Source: Methanosarcina sp. MTP4 (GTDB lineage Archaea; Halobacteriota; Methanosarcinia; Methanosarcinales; Methanosarcinaceae). Taken from it: a stretch of 64,000 nt of DNA. Positions 17,667-28,185 of this stretch are shown piece after piece. Position 1 is the stretch's first letter. Each line of letters starts with the position of its first letter. A program made the translations under genes and the position numbers. The stretch lies in NCBI RefSeq assembly GCF_000970045.1, contig NZ_CP009505.1, forward strand, positions 3,620,808 to 3,684,807, written 5' to 3'. The notes beneath the pieces are model-generated. The model was given only the letters and a program-made list of their open reading frames with translations, did not search any database and had not been told where the DNA came from.

Positions 17667-17834
17667 TTTTAGTTGACCGACACTTTTCTGTGGTTATCTC
17701 GGCACCCTTCACAGTCACCCATATATACTTCTTTGCTATCCATATACCCTTTATACGAGTCATTCCAATACCTATTTTTTGTCTGTTTTTGTTCCCAAAG
17801 CTTGAAATAGCCTTAAAACAGCCTTTCAGAAGCT

Positions 17835-18320
17835 ATGAAAAAAAGAGGCTTTTCCCCCGTCCTGAATGAAAATACCGATATTCTGGTGCTTGGCTCCCTC
17901 CCGAGTGATGAGTCCATCAGAAAACAGCAGTACTACGGAAACCCGGGCAATGACTTCTGGAGGCTGCTCGGCGGAGCACTTGGAGTAAACCTGCAGGAAA
18001 TGGACTATGAAAGGCGGCTTGATATCCTGAAAATGCACGGGATTGGTTTATGGGACGTATTCAAAGCCGGCCATCGGGAAGGAAGCCTTGATACGGGGAT
18101 CGGGGAGGAAGAAATAAACGATTTTTCAAAACTGAAGGAACTGGTTCCGGAGCTCAGGCTGGTCTGTTTCAACGGCAAAAAAGCGGGAGAATACGAGTCC
18201 TTGCTCAGGAAAATGGGTTATGAGACAAAAGTTCTCCCCTCCTCAAGCGGGGCAAACCGGAGGTATTCGAAAAAGAGGGTGCAGGAGTGGGAAGCTGTTT
18301 TCAAGCGCGGCACTGAGTGA
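17835..18320 (+). CDS. Hypoxanthine-DNA glycosylase, UDG superfamily family 6
   Basis: 161 aa, normal family length. It removes hypoxanthine (deaminated adenine) from DNA. Motif 1 is ILVLGSLPSDESIRKQQYYG followed by NPGNDFWRLLG; motif 2 region reads VLPSSSGANRRYS. This UDG family was characterised in Methanosarcina, which fits the rest of the window. Together with EndoQ at 8972 the window carries two independent routes for deaminated adenine. Confidence 0.85.
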   Translation: MKKRGFSPVLNENTDILVLGSLPSDESIRKQQYYGNPGNDFWRLLGGALGVNLQEMDYERRLDILKMHGIGLWDVFKAGHREGSLDTGIGEEEINDFSKLKELVPELRLVCFNGKKAGEYESLLRKMGYETKVLPSSSGANRRYSKKRVQEWEAVFKRGTE

Positions 18321-18425
18321 TAATGAGTGGTAAAGAAAAATAAAAATCAATGACGGGCACTAAAGGGTACTAAAAAGCAATACAGGGCAGCAGCGTCTTT
18401 ACATTCTTATTTTTGGGCGGCTTAC

Positions 18426-18605
18426 TTATTCGACCTTAATAGCTTCTGAAGTGCAGGTCTCTTCACAGGCCCCACATTCCACGCATTCCTCTTCGTCCAC
18501 GACGGCAACGCCCTCTTCCTCGTCAAGAGTAATTGCTTCTACAGGGCACTCTTCCACACATGTTCTACAGCCGGTACATTCTTCTTTGTTGACTTTTGCT
18601 GGCAT
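18426..18605 (-). CDS. 2[4Fe-4S] ferredoxin
   Basis: 59 aa. Two cluster motifs are visible: [12 protein letters not shown] and [12 protein letters not shown] (Cys-x2-Cys-x2-Cys-x3-Cys each; the second has Thr instead of the usual Pro). Acidic overall. AGGAG lies 9 nt before the ATG. Single gene; likely a low-potential electron carrier. Confidence 0.93.
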   Translation of the reverse strand: MPAKVNKEECTGCRTCVEECPVEAITLDEEEGVAVVDEEECVECGACEETCTSEAIKVE

Positions 18606-18824
18606 GAGGTTTAACTCCTTTGTTCCGTTAAGGATTGATAATATCTAATTTATTTATCACCATTTATATATTTGGGTGGAGAGCTTAATTATAGCTTTCT
18701 GAATGCTGAGGGATCATTCTCCTGGAGCTAATGTTCTTTTGTTCCTTCTGAAAGTTTCTCTCCCTATTTTGCTCCGGCGTGTTTTTCTTTATCTCTGCGG
18801 GTGGGAAATTCTTCCATAAGCTAC

Positions 18825-20756
18825 TCATTTGTCAATGATCCTATCTCTTTCCAGCATATCAAGAATTGCAAGCAGACTTCTTTTGAGCCTATTCTTTTCC
18901 CTGATCTCTCTGAGATAAGACTCCCATTCGGCTTTTTGTCCCCTGGCTTCCATAGCATTCCTGACCATCCGGAGATAGATGGAAGCCGATTCGTATGCAT
19001 CTGTCTTTTTTCTGTCTATAAGTTCCTCTGCAATATTTTTCCAGATATCGATCGCAATTTCCGGATATTTATCCTGTACGGCGCGGGCAATTCTAGCTCG
19101 TCGGGTAAAATACCTGTCATGCCTGTTTTGTCCCCTCTTCTCCCTTATTTTCAGCTCTTTGTACCACCTGGCCACTTCATCAGGATTTTCTTCTTCGACG
19201 GCTATGTCGATCAGGAGTTCAAGGGCAGGTGCATCAATTTTCCAGAACGAATCCCTGTCCGTCAGACCTGTCTTTGGAAGGATGCCAGGCAGGCTTGAGG
19301 GCTCTTCACCGGGTCCGGGCCTGTCTGCGGGCAGGTTTCCGCTTTCCAGGTAGGCATAGACAGCTTCCCTGACTTCTTTCCAGACCCCTGCTTTTTTTGC
19401 TACATCCCGCAGATCTGTGTAAAATTGCAGTGAAGGGTACCTGAAAAACTCTTCGGCTCGCAGGGCTGTTGAATATAGCCAGTTCTCTTCTTTTTCCTTG
19501 ATATCAAGGAGAATCCGGAAGAGTTCAATGGCTGTTCCAGGGTCCGATTTTCTGGTTTCTTTTATTTCCCGGTAGAGCCGGTCTTCTGCCTTTTCTTTTT
19601 GCCCTGCGGCAAGCAGCACTTTAACCAGCTGGACGCTGCTCCATTCCTCTCCAGCTTCTGCTTCCTCTTCGCAAAGGGATATTGCTTCTTCATAATTTCC
19701 AGCTTTTTCCAGGGCAAAGGCCCTCCGTTCAGCAAGCTGGTCCCGGCCCCAGCCGGAATATGATAGATTTTCCCCGCTGTCGATCGCATCCAGCTTTTCT
19801 TTAAGGACTTTGGAAAAGTGGCTCCACTCCGAGGCAGAGAAATCCGAATTCCAGAAGTTTTTTCCGTCAAAAATCCCGTATTCATCTTTTAATTCAAAGT
19901 CCAGGACCCTGAGCATTCTTTCGTGGGCCGGGCTTTCGGACTGCAGGAGGGCTTTGATTACCACTTTCATGCAGTTGCCAATGTCCATGCCGAAATCCCC
20001 CTCTTCATCATAAGGGGCTATTTCTTCATACCCTTCCAAAATTTGCATCCCTATATCCGCAACCTCCTCCGCATGTCCGGCTTCAAGGAGGCTTTCCAGC
20101 CGATTCCGCATATCCGAAAAATCAGGGAGTGGAGATTCGTAATCCCTGTAGTCATAGTTTCTGGCTTCCTCCCAGAGCTTTTCCAGTTCGGAGTAAATGC
20201 CCCCTATCGTCTCCTCCGTATCCCCCGACGCAAGCTTCAGCATGTCCCACAGGTGTTTGGAAAGCAGGGAATCCCTATCTGATAAATTCATCAAAAGGTC
20301 AATAAGTTCCTCTTTTTCCATCTGGTCCAGGTACTCCCGCAGATCTTTTCGGAAAAACTGATACGTATCCAGGGGCTCCCAGCCTTTCAAGGCAGTTTCC
20401 TGTCTGGCCATTATAAGCAGCGTGTCCCCTTCGGCAACAATGGGGATTTCCTCACCCATCTCTACGAGTTCAAGGTATTCAAGCACAGCTGCAACCCCGT
20501 GTTTGCAGTCATGTTCAACCGGACAGGTGCAGGTGGAACTCAGTTTCCCGTTTTCCAGGGAAACTTCCGTGAAATATGCTTTCGTCCCCTGAACCCGGGC
20601 GACAAGCCCTCCCTCAAGAGTGCGTTTTATCTCTTCTACCCGCCCTTCATCCTGGTACTTCATTCCTTTCGCAGTGGCTTTATCTCCTGCCCAGGTCTGG
20701 AAGTCGCTCCATTTGAGGGCCTGGAACGGGTTGGAGGTTTCGCTTTCCGATGGCAT
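18825..20756 (-). CDS. SWIM zinc-finger protein
   Basis: 643 aa. The SWIM motif CTCPVEHDCKH (C76, C78, C84, H86) sits in the N-terminal 100 residues after a typical TWAGDKATAKGMKYQDEGRV segment. The remaining 500 residues are helical and repeat-like (AFALEKAGNYEEAISLCEEE, then AAGQKEKAEDRLYREI), probably TPR-like solenoid. SWIM domains bind nucleic acid or protein; no partner SNF2 helicase is nearby. Confidence 0.82.
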   Translation of the reverse strand: MPSESETSNPFQALKWSDFQTWAGDKATAKGMKYQDEGRVEEIKRTLEGGLVARVQGTKAYFTEVSLENGKLSSTCTCPVEHDCKHGVAAVLEYLELVEMGEEIPIVAEGDTLLIMARQETALKGWEPLDTYQFFRKDLREYLDQMEKEELIDLLMNLSDRDSLLSKHLWDMLKLASGDTEETIGGIYSELEKLWEEARNYDYRDYESPLPDFSDMRNRLESLLEAGHAEEVADIGMQILEGYEEIAPYDEEGDFGMDIGNCMKVVIKALLQSESPAHERMLRVLDFELKDEYGIFDGKNFWNSDFSASEWSHFSKVLKEKLDAIDSGENLSYSGWGRDQLAERRAFALEKAGNYEEAISLCEEEAEAGEEWSSVQLVKVLLAAGQKEKAEDRLYREIKETRKSDPGTAIELFRILLDIKEKEENWLYSTALRAEEFFRYPSLQFYTDLRDVAKKAGVWKEVREAVYAYLESGNLPADRPGPGEEPSSLPGILPKTGLTDRDSFWKIDAPALELLIDIAVEEENPDEVARWYKELKIREKRGQNRHDRYFTRRARIARAVQDKYPEIAIDIWKNIAEELIDRKKTDAYESASIYLRMVRNAMEARGQKAEWESYLREIREKNRLKRSLLAILDMLERDRIIDK

Positions 20757-21010
20757 AGTAAGGTATTTCCATCTATATTATAAAAAGAGCATCTGGTAGG
20801 GATAACTGGCCAGGTTTCGGCGTTTTTCCGGTGAATTTTCAAAGTGCCTGCCGAACACTTTCCTGTCTGAGCTTTCTCGAATACGGGAATTCGATACTGT
20901 TTTAATATATGTAGTTCCATATACCCTTTATATTCTTTGATCTTGTTATCTGTCAGGTTTGTTCACATGGTGACAACATTTAATTGTCAAAATTTAAGGG
21001 AGGGGTAAGA

Positions 21011-23839
21011 ATGAATTTCATCTCTGTACTGACCTCGAAGGCAAGAGAAGATATGCATTTGCGCATTACGCTAATTAATGGTGAAACTATAGAAGGGGAT
21101 GTCATTGACATTAACAACGAGGGCGTACTCGTCATAAACAATAATGTATTGTCGGGCATTTCTTTCAAGATGATCGGGGTATGGCAATTAGGCCTTAAAA
21201 ATACTAATAAGCCCACTGATCCCCTCACTCCGAAAGTAGCTCCCATTTACGCTGAGAAGGAGGAAAATGATTCATGTCTGTCTGAAGGTCTACATGAAGA
21301 TTTACATGAAAATCTACATGAGAGTCTGCCTGAGGATCTGCCTGAAGATCTGCTTGAAGATGACGTTGAAGTTTTCCTGGCCGGGTTTTCCCCGAGGAAT
21401 GCAGTTCTTTCTGACATAGAACCAAATAAGCACGTTCCCACACCACCTGATTTTCTCCATAAGGAGGAGAAGGATTCCGATAGGAATATGTGGGATAGCA
21501 TTCTAAGCCATTATCAGAACGCTGAGGTAAATAACAACCCGGAAAATATGGAATTTTTATCTGAAGAAATGATTTTTCTGGGGAGCAAATACCCGGGGTC
21601 AGGGGTCTTTTACTATAACGCTGCCTGTTTTAAGTTGAAGTGCTGCAACTATCCCGATGCGGGCCAATTGTTTGAGAGAGCGTTTAAGCTCGATAAAAAA
21701 AGTGAGTCTCTTTATAACGCTGCTTTCGCCTACCTTCACGAAGAAAACAAGCCGAAAGCCCTTGTCAGTCTTGGGATATATTTCTGCATTGAGAACCCCC
21801 TCTCGGACATAAAAATGTGGTATAAATTCTGTGATATTGTCAAAGAGACCGGGGACTACTATGTTTTCAAAAATGTCCTGCATGAGGTTTCAATCAAATT
21901 CTGCTCTCCTGAAGAAGAATCAGCCGATTTGTTGAAGCTGCTGCTCCAGTCGGTTGTTTATGTATTTAAGGACGTAAATATTTTACAGGAGAAACTGATC
22001 CCCCTCCTTCGCTTAGTTAAAAACAACAACTGGGACCCGGGCTGCGAGCAGGTTAAACTATATATAGATCTTTTTGATGAATTAACGGACGTTCCCGGCT
22101 TATGTAAGGTCAATGATTCTTTTGATCGGATGGCACTGTTCTTGAACTGCGAAGAGGGAGGGTGTGGTTCGGTTTTCGGGCCCGAGCTTAATGCAGGGGA
22201 TGGTATGGGGAATGGATGCGCAAATCCCGAGAACCTTGAACCTCCCCTTGAAATGTACGTTTCTCCCGCAGGTCTCCGGGTTCCGGGCTTTATGACTCCG
22301 GATAACCCTGAGTTTGCAATTAAAGGAAGCTTTGAGTTTGCAAATAAGGGGAGCCCGGAGGGTTCAAACGAGGAAGGTACGGAGTGTCCGGGCAAGGATG
22401 AAGATGGAATTTCATTATCGGAACATTACTCTACAGGCCTGAAGTGCGGGCATATTTACCGGACGATTCCTCCGGGCAGGTATGGTTTCCTGAGAGACGG
22501 GGACGGAAGGGAATATCATTTCAAATACGAGGACGTTTTGGGGAACGCGGGGTATATTGACAGTGCTACCGAGGACAACCAGTTTCCCGTATTATTCAAA
22601 TCCAGAGCCAGTACCCTGGAAGATGTGGCTACTCCCAACACGGCTTATATCGTCTTTTCCCCTGAATTACTGGATAACATAATTTCTCTGGCCAGGCAAT
22701 TTTCCCGGGAAAAGGATTACCCTCATGCAATCCTCGAATTAAAAACCGTACTTGATTATGATCCTGATAACTTCGAAGCCGGAAATTTGAAAGAGAGGTG
22801 GGAGAAGTTATACGAAGAAAAGTACATGACAAATCTTGACAAAAACAAAATTAATTTTGAACCTAAAAATGAGGCTGAATGGAGGCATAAAGCCGATCTG
22901 ATGCTTAAATTGGGCATGTGTGAAGAAGCTCTGGATGCCTTTAATCATGCCAGGTCCGGGATGTCGAGTTCTCTTTACGGGCAGGGTATTGCATACCTGA
23001 AAACGGGATCATATGCTGAATCCGTTGAATGTTTTAAAAAGGTCCTTGTAAAAAATCCCCTGCATTACCATGCCAGTTATGCGAGGGGGCTTGCGTACCA
23101 GCGCCAGGGGATGTATGAAAGTGCCCTGGAAGATTTCAATGAGGTTATAAGGCTCCGGCCTGACTATCAGGATGCCTGGAAACAAAAGGCATTTGTACTG
23201 GACCAGCTGGAAAAATTTGAGGAATCCATAGGGGCATATGATATGAGTCTGGCCCTGGTCCCCACGGACTGGACGGCCCTTTCCAGAATGAGTTCGGTCC
23301 TTACCAAACAGAACCGGCTCTCTGAAGCAATGGAATGTGTAGAGGAAGCTTTAAGGCACGTCCCTGACAACCCGGATTCCCTTTTTGCAAAGGGGTATAT
23401 CTTCCAGAAAGAAGGTAAACTCGATAATGCCCTGGAATGGATCGAAAAGAGCCTTGAATATAATCCGGGCAATGTAAAAGCCCTTACCAAAAAAGCGTAT
23501 ATCCTTGCAAAATTAGGGAGCCACGATGCTGCAGTCGATGCAATTGAAAAAGCCATCCACCTGAACATGAATAACCCCAAGACCTGGTATTACCGGGGGG
23601 TCATTTTCCATTATTCGGGGGATTATGAAAAAGCAGTTTCTTCATACCTTTGCTCTCTCGAGCTCAAGCCCGGGGTGAAACGGGTAATCTCCTGTAAAGA
23701 AAGAGCTGAAAAGGACCTGGCTCTTTCCCTGAAATTGGTTCAGGAGGCAAATGAGGAAAAAGCCTCCCCTTTGAATTCAAGTCCCGAATTAGACGAAATT
23801 GTCTCACAATTCAATAAAATTCATTCTCACAGCAGCTAA
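21011..23839 (+). CDS. Large TPR protein with N-terminal Lsm-like domain
   Basis: 942 aa from the ATG at 21011, preceded by GGGAGGGG (an upstream TTG at 20984 is rejected). Residues 10-65 (LRITLINGETIEGDVIDINN, then GVLVINNNVLSGISFKMIGV) resemble an Sm/Lsm fold. An acidic repeat follows (LHEDLHENLHESLPEDLPED, about residues 90-120), then a variable linker, and from about residue 600 to 925 at least eight tetratricopeptide repeats (SLYGQGIAYLKTGSYAESVE, HASYARGLAYQRQGMYESAL, KTWYYRGVIFHYSGDYEKAV). Cytoplasmic scaffold, partners unknown. Confidence 0.75.
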   Translation: MNFISVLTSKAREDMHLRITLINGETIEGDVIDINNEGVLVINNNVLSGISFKMIGVWQLGLKNTNKPTDPLTPKVAPIYAEKEENDSCLSEGLHEDLHENLHESLPEDLPEDLLEDDVEVFLAGFSPRNAVLSDIEPNKHVPTPPDFLHKEEKDSDRNMWDSILSHYQNAEVNNNPENMEFLSEEMIFLGSKYPGSGVFYYNAACFKLKCCNYPDAGQLFERAFKLDKKSESLYNAAFAYLHEENKPKALVSLGIYFCIENPLSDIKMWYKFCDIVKETGDYYVFKNVLHEVSIKFCSPEEESADLLKLLLQSVVYVFKDVNILQEKLIPLLRLVKNNNWDPGCEQVKLYIDLFDELTDVPGLCKVNDSFDRMALFLNCEEGGCGSVFGPELNAGDGMGNGCANPENLEPPLEMYVSPAGLRVPGFMTPDNPEFAIKGSFEFANKGSPEGSNEEGTECPGKDEDGISLSEHYSTGLKCGHIYRTIPPGRYGFLRDGDGREYHFKYEDVLGNAGYIDSATEDNQFPVLFKSRASTLEDVATPNTAYIVFSPELLDNIISLARQFSREKDYPHAILELKTVLDYDPDNFEAGNLKERWEKLYEEKYMTNLDKNKINFEPKNEAEWRHKADLMLKLGMCEEALDAFNHARSGMSSSLYGQGIAYLKTGSYAESVECFKKVLVKNPLHYHASYARGLAYQRQGMYESALEDFNEVIRLRPDYQDAWKQKAFVLDQLEKFEESIGAYDMSLALVPTDWTALSRMSSVLTKQNRLSEAMECVEEALRHVPDNPDSLFAKGYIFQKEGKLDNALEWIEKSLEYNPGNVKALTKKAYILAKLGSHDAAVDAIEKAIHLNMNNPKTWYYRGVIFHYSGDYEKAVSSYLCSLELKPGVKRVISCKERAEKDLALSLKLVQEANEEKASPLNSSPELDEIVSQFNKIHSHSS

Positions 23840-24098
23840 TAAATTGCGGAAAGTTGTTATTTTATTGAGATTCCTGCATGGGTTTCTTGTTTAAAAAGGT
23901 GTTCTGGCTGTCGATATTGCTTCACATTATAAAGACTGCGAGATATGCCCTTGCGTAATAAAGTTCAAAGCGCAGTTAATATGGAAAACTATTTGTATTA
24001 ATTGTGAATCCTCACTTTGTTTATAATTATAGGGTGACCGCCTCGACAGCTCAGTCCGGGAAAAGAAGGATGAACACGAATCTGATGGGTAAAGACAT

Positions 24099-26851
24099 AT
24101 GAGTAATAACCAGAATCCGGAGCAGAAAGCCAGAAATAACATCGATAGAAAACTAAATGATTCTGGCTGGATAGTGCAGGAAAAGACCAGGGTCGATTGG
24201 AGTGCTTCCAGGGGCATTGCAGTTAAGGAATACCTGACTGATGTGGGCCCGGCTGACTATGTACTCTTTGTTGATAAAAAGCCTGTTGGAATTATTGAGG
24301 CAAAAAGGGACGAGGAAGGCCACCGGTTAACCGTTGTTGAGGAACAATCCTCCGACTACGCTACAAGCAAGCTAAAGTACCTGAACAATGACCCTCTTCC
24401 TTTTGTGTACGAAAGTACCGGGGAACTTACCCGATTCACAGACTTCCGTGACCCAAAACCAAGGTCCAGACCTGTTTTTTCATTTCTCCGTCCCGAGACT
24501 TTTGAGGATTGTCTCAAAAAGAAACCTTTGAGGGAAAGGTTTCTGGATATACCCGGATTGCGCACCTATGGGCTTCGGGACTGCCAGATTACCGCCATCT
24601 CAAACCTTGAAAAATCCTTTAAGGATAACCGCCCGAGGGCTCTGGTCCAGATGGCAACAGGTTCCGGAAAAACCTATACTGCTATAACCTTCATCTACCG
24701 CTTACTAAAATTTGCGGATGCCAGAAAGGTCCTGTTCCTTGTCGATACAAAAAACCTGGGGGAACAGGCAGAGCAGGAATTCATGGCTTAAGTGCCCAAT
24801 GATGATAACCGCAAATTTACCGAACTGTACAATGTGCAGCGCCTGCGTTCCAGTTATATCTCCTCAGACAGCCAGGTCTGCATTTCCACAATCCAGCGGC
24901 TTTACTCTATTCTGAAAGATGAGGAGCTGGACGAAAAAACCGAGGAAGAAAACCCGGCTGAGAAAGGGTGGCAGCCAAAGGAACCGCTTCCTGTTGTGTA
25001 TAATGAGAAGGTTCCCCTTGAAGAGTTTGATTTTGTGGTCATAGATGAGTGCCACCGCTCCATATACAACCTGTGGCAGCAGGTCCTGGACTATTTCGAT
25101 GCTTTTTTGATAGGCCTGACAGCCACACCCGATAAACGCACATTCGCGTTTTTCAATGAGAACGTGGTGAGCGAGTACAGCCATGAGGAAGCAGTGGCAT
25201 ACGGCGTGAATGTGGGCTATGATGTCTACACCATAGAGACCGAAATCACCAAAAACGGGGCAAAAATAAATGCGCGGGAGTTTGTGGACAAAAGGGAGAA
25301 ACTTACCCGCAAAAAACGCTGGGAACAACTGGACGAAGCTGTTACCTATACTTCCAGGAAGCTGGACAAAGACGTGGTCAATCCCAGCCAGATCCGGCAC
25401 GTCATACGGACCTTCAATGAAAAGCTCCCCGAGATCTTCCCCGGCAGAACGGAAGTTCCAAAAACCCTGGTCTTTGCCAAGAACGACAGCCATGCCGATG
25501 ATATCATCAATATACTGCGGGAAGAGTTCAACGAAGGCAACGCCTTTTGCAAGAAAGTGACCTACAAAGCGGAAGAAGACCAAAAATCGGTGCTGTCAGA
25601 TTTCCGCAATGCTTACAATCCCAGAATAGCGGTTACGGTGGACATGATTGCCACGGGCACGGACGTTAAGCCCCTTGAGTGCCTGCTCTTCATGAGGGAC
25701 GTTAAGAGCCAGAATTATTTTGAGCAGATGAAAGGCCGGGGTACACGGACCCTGGGCTTCGATGACCTGCAAAAGGTGACAACCTCGGCTGTTTCTGCAA
25801 AGACGCATTTTGTAATTGTGGATGCCGTGGGGTTACAAAAACCCTGAAGACCGACAGTAGGCCTCTGGAACGCAAAAGGAATGTTTCGCTGAAAGACCTG
25901 CTGGCAGCAGTAACCTTTGGCGGCCGGGACGAAGACCTTTATGTTTCCCTGGCGAACCGCCTGGCAAGGCTGAACAGGCAGATCACCGAGGACGAAAGAG
26001 CCACTTTTGCCGAGAAAGCCGGCGGAAAAACGATCAACCAGACCGTTAAGGACCTGCTCAGTGCATATAACCCTGATATCATTGATTCCAAAGCAGTTGA
26101 AATTAAACAACGCCAACCGGAAATTCAGGAAGCCGATTCAAAGAAAAAGGCACAGGAAAACCTGATTGATCTTGCAAGGTCCACTTTTTCCGGCGAGCTG
26201 AACGAGTATATCGAAAATGTCCGCAGGGTCCATGAGCAGATAATCGATACCGTGAACACCGACACCGTTCTCAGAGCCGAATGGGACAAAGACGCCGTTG
26301 CAAAGGCAGACGAATTGATCATTGACTTTAAGGCATATATGGAAGCCAACAGAGACGAACTCACAGCCCTGGGAATCTTCTACAACCAGCCCTACCAGCG
26401 CAGGGAAATCACCTTCACGATGCTAAAAGAAGTCCTGGAAAAGCTGAAACTCGAAAAACCTCATTTCGCCCCCTTCAGGGTCTGGCAGGCTTACGAGCAG
26501 CTGGAAAAGGTAAACGGCAACTCCCCCAAAAACGAACTCACAGCCCTGGTTTCCCTGATCCGCAGAATAACCGAGATTGACCCTGTTCTCACAGCCTACG
26601 ACCAGACCGTAAACCGAAACTTCCAGGACTGGGTATTCAAAAAACAGGCAGGAACCCTGAAATTCAATGACGACCAGATGAACTGGCTCCGAATGATAAA
26701 AGATTATGTTGCAAACAGTTTCCACCTGGAAATAGATGACCTTGATTACACTCCCTTTGATGCCCCTGGCGGGCGGGGTAGAATGTACCAGCTTTTCGGG
26801 GACGAGATGAATTTGCTTATCAGTGAATTGAATGAGGCACTGGCGGCGTAA
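24099..26851 (+). pseudogene. hsdR: Type I restriction endonuclease subunit R (hsdR), broken
   Basis: Encodes nearly all of an HsdR/EcoEI-type R subunit: nuclease domain with GPADYVLFV and GIIEAK (PD-(D/E)xK type), Walker A QMATGSGKTYTA, DECH box VVIDECHRS, motif III GLTATPDKR, motif VI MKGRGTRTLG, and the C-terminal R domain ending MNLLISELNEALAA. An in-frame TAA at 24789-24791 interrupts between FMA and VPNDD, and one G appears missing in a G run at 25828-25832, shifting the frame so translation ends at 25847; the homologous reading continues in another frame to 26851. TAA is not the pyrrolysine codon, so the stop is real. No adjacent intact hsdM or hsdS. Confidence 0.85.
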
Positions 26852-26865
26852 GCAAAAATCGGAAA

Positions 26866-27126
26866 TTAGTAAATATTATCGTGATGAGCGTAATCTTCGA
26901 GTGTTACGGTCTTTACTTCCTCATCAACAGAAAAAACCAGAACAAAATGTTTGTCAATGTGCACTCTTTTGAGATGGTTCATCGGAGCTCTTAAATTTTT
27001 GTATCTATGTGGGTCCTGGATTATCTCATCAGCTTTATTTAATATAATTTCAAGTTGTTTCTTATTCTTTTTTGCTAACTTTTCAAATTTGTAATCAAGC
27101 TCCGCTCTGATTTTTAAATTATACAT
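26866..27126 (-). CDS. RelE/ParE-superfamily toxin
   Basis: 86 aa from the ATG at 27126 (MYNLKIRAELDYKFEKLAKK); a TTG at 27135 overlapping the antitoxin stop is possible. The end VKTVTLEDYAHHDNIY with its His-His-Asp and Tyr matches RelE-like mRNA interferases of archaea, as does HLKRVHIDKHFVLVFSVDEE. Second gene of a toxin-antitoxin pair inserted between two hsdR remnants. Confidence 0.82.
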   Translation of the reverse strand: MYNLKIRAELDYKFEKLAKKNKKQLEIILNKADEIIQDPHRYKNLRAPMNHLKRVHIDKHFVLVFSVDEEVKTVTLEDYAHHDNIY

Positions 27127-27131
27127 GAAAA

Positions 27132-27371
27132 TCAAAGCCCATATCGTTTTCTCAAGTTTTCAACTGTGCCTACTTCTATCGCTTCAGTTTTTTCTATTTC
27201 TTTCAATTTTTCAACGTACTCAGGTCTTAACTCTGGCTCCAAAACCACGTCTTCATACTCTTCAGCCATTTTAATAATGGCTGCACTTTTATCTTTTAAC
27301 CCGTACTTTGCTTTAACTATGTTCAGAATTCTGTTTGTGTGGTCATCGATGTTAATAATAGCTTTTACCAT
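27132..27371 (-). CDS. DUF2683-family antitoxin
   Basis: 79 aa, MVKAIINIDDHTNRILNIVK then YGLKDKSAAI (ribbon-helix-helix-like N-terminus) and the conserved tail VENLRKRYGL. DUF2683 proteins are common in Methanosarcina next to RelE toxins. Its stop is 6 nt before the toxin ATG. Probably autoregulated through the palindromic sites just upstream. Confidence 0.8.
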   Translation of the reverse strand: MVKAIINIDDHTNRILNIVKAKYGLKDKSAAIIKMAEEYEDVVLEPELRPEYVEKLKEIEKTEAIEVGTVENLRKRYGL

Positions 27372-27378
27372 AATATCA

Positions 27379-27408
27379 TATTAATATGGTATTAATACGA
27401 TATTAATA
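27379..27408 (-). promoter_or_regulatory. Triple palindromic operator of the toxin-antitoxin pair
   Basis: TATTAATA, a perfect 8-bp palindrome, occurs three times at exactly 11-bp spacing (27379, 27390, 27401), directly upstream of the antitoxin ATG. One-helical-turn spacing fits cooperative binding of ribbon-helix-helix dimers. Confidence 0.6.
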
Positions 27409-27419
27409 TATGTCGTTCC

Positions 27420-27632
27420 TTTTTGATACTGCAAGGTCCACTTTTTCCGGCGAGCTGAATGAGTACATCGAAAACGTCCGCAGAGCCCATGAAAAGATAA
27501 TCGATACCGTGAACACGGACACTGTGCTTACACCCCCTTCGATGCTCCTGGCGGGTGCGGCAGAATGTACCAGCTTTTCGGGGACGAGATGAATGCGGTT
27601 ATTGGTGAATTGAATGAGGCGCTTGCGGCGTG
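27420..27632 (+). pseudogene. Second hsdR 3' remnant with internal deletion
   Basis: 27430-27530 is about 90 percent identical to hsdR 26176-26275 (ARSTFSGELNEYIENVRR); then, after TGTGCT, the sequence jumps to the equivalent of 26747-26851 (RMYQLFGDEMN...GELNEALAA stop) in a different frame. About 470 bases are deleted between. Together with the copy ending at 26851 it brackets the toxin-antitoxin pair. Confidence 0.85.
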
Positions 27633-27968
27633 AGTTCGGAGAAAAGTTCGGAGAAAACTGTGGTGAAACTGTGGTGAAAAGTGGGGTGAAAAGTGGGGTG
27701 AAAAGTTGGGAGAAAATAATCGGATAAAAGCAAAAAAATAAGCAGCTTGCGGTGGAATATTTATCATAAAAGAGGAGAATCGGTTGAGAGATAAGTTGGG
27801 AGAAAGGTTGGGAGAAAGGTTGGGAGAAAAGTTGGGAGAAAAGTTGGGAGAAAAGCAAAAAAATAAGTATCTTGCGGTGGAAAATTGATCCTAAAAGAGG
27901 AGAATAGGTTGGGAGATAAGTTGGGAGAATAGGTTGGAAGAAAAGTGGGGTGAAAAGTGGGGTGAAAA
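27633..27968. repeat. G-rich minisatellite (GTTGGGAGAAA and GTGGGGTGAAAA units)
   Basis: Short 11-13-bp units AGTTGGGAGAAA / GTGGGGTGAAA are repeated many times, and a longer block of about 100 bp (around the shared core CTTGCGGTGGAA at 27746 and 27873) occurs twice. Open minus-strand frames reading Ser-Pro-Asn repeats are by-products of the unit. Confidence 0.85.
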
Positions 27969-28185
27969 CCAGCATCCTGGGGAAATTCATAGACTTTCTT
28001 TTTCTCACCGTTTTCAGTACTGGTGGACACGACCTCAATTACGTCAGGAATGTATATTATTAATGAATTGTTATTATTAATGGGGCGGTTTATGATGGGC
28101 AGGCTGAGAGCATAGAACGCTTCTCTGTACTTTTGGAAGAGATAAATAGAGACTATAAGTGAATAATATATTCGGAGTGAGGTGT

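Noticed and set aside
24030-24084. Possible tail of a lost gene (GDRLDSSVREKKDEHESDG stop) just before hsdR
   Set aside because: Could be the end of an hsdS or other gene, but there is no upstream support; too short to call.
24789-24791. Read-through of the hsdR stop as pyrrolysine
   Set aside because: Methanosarcina decodes TAG as pyrrolysine, but this stop is TAA, and a second lesion downstream also breaks the gene.
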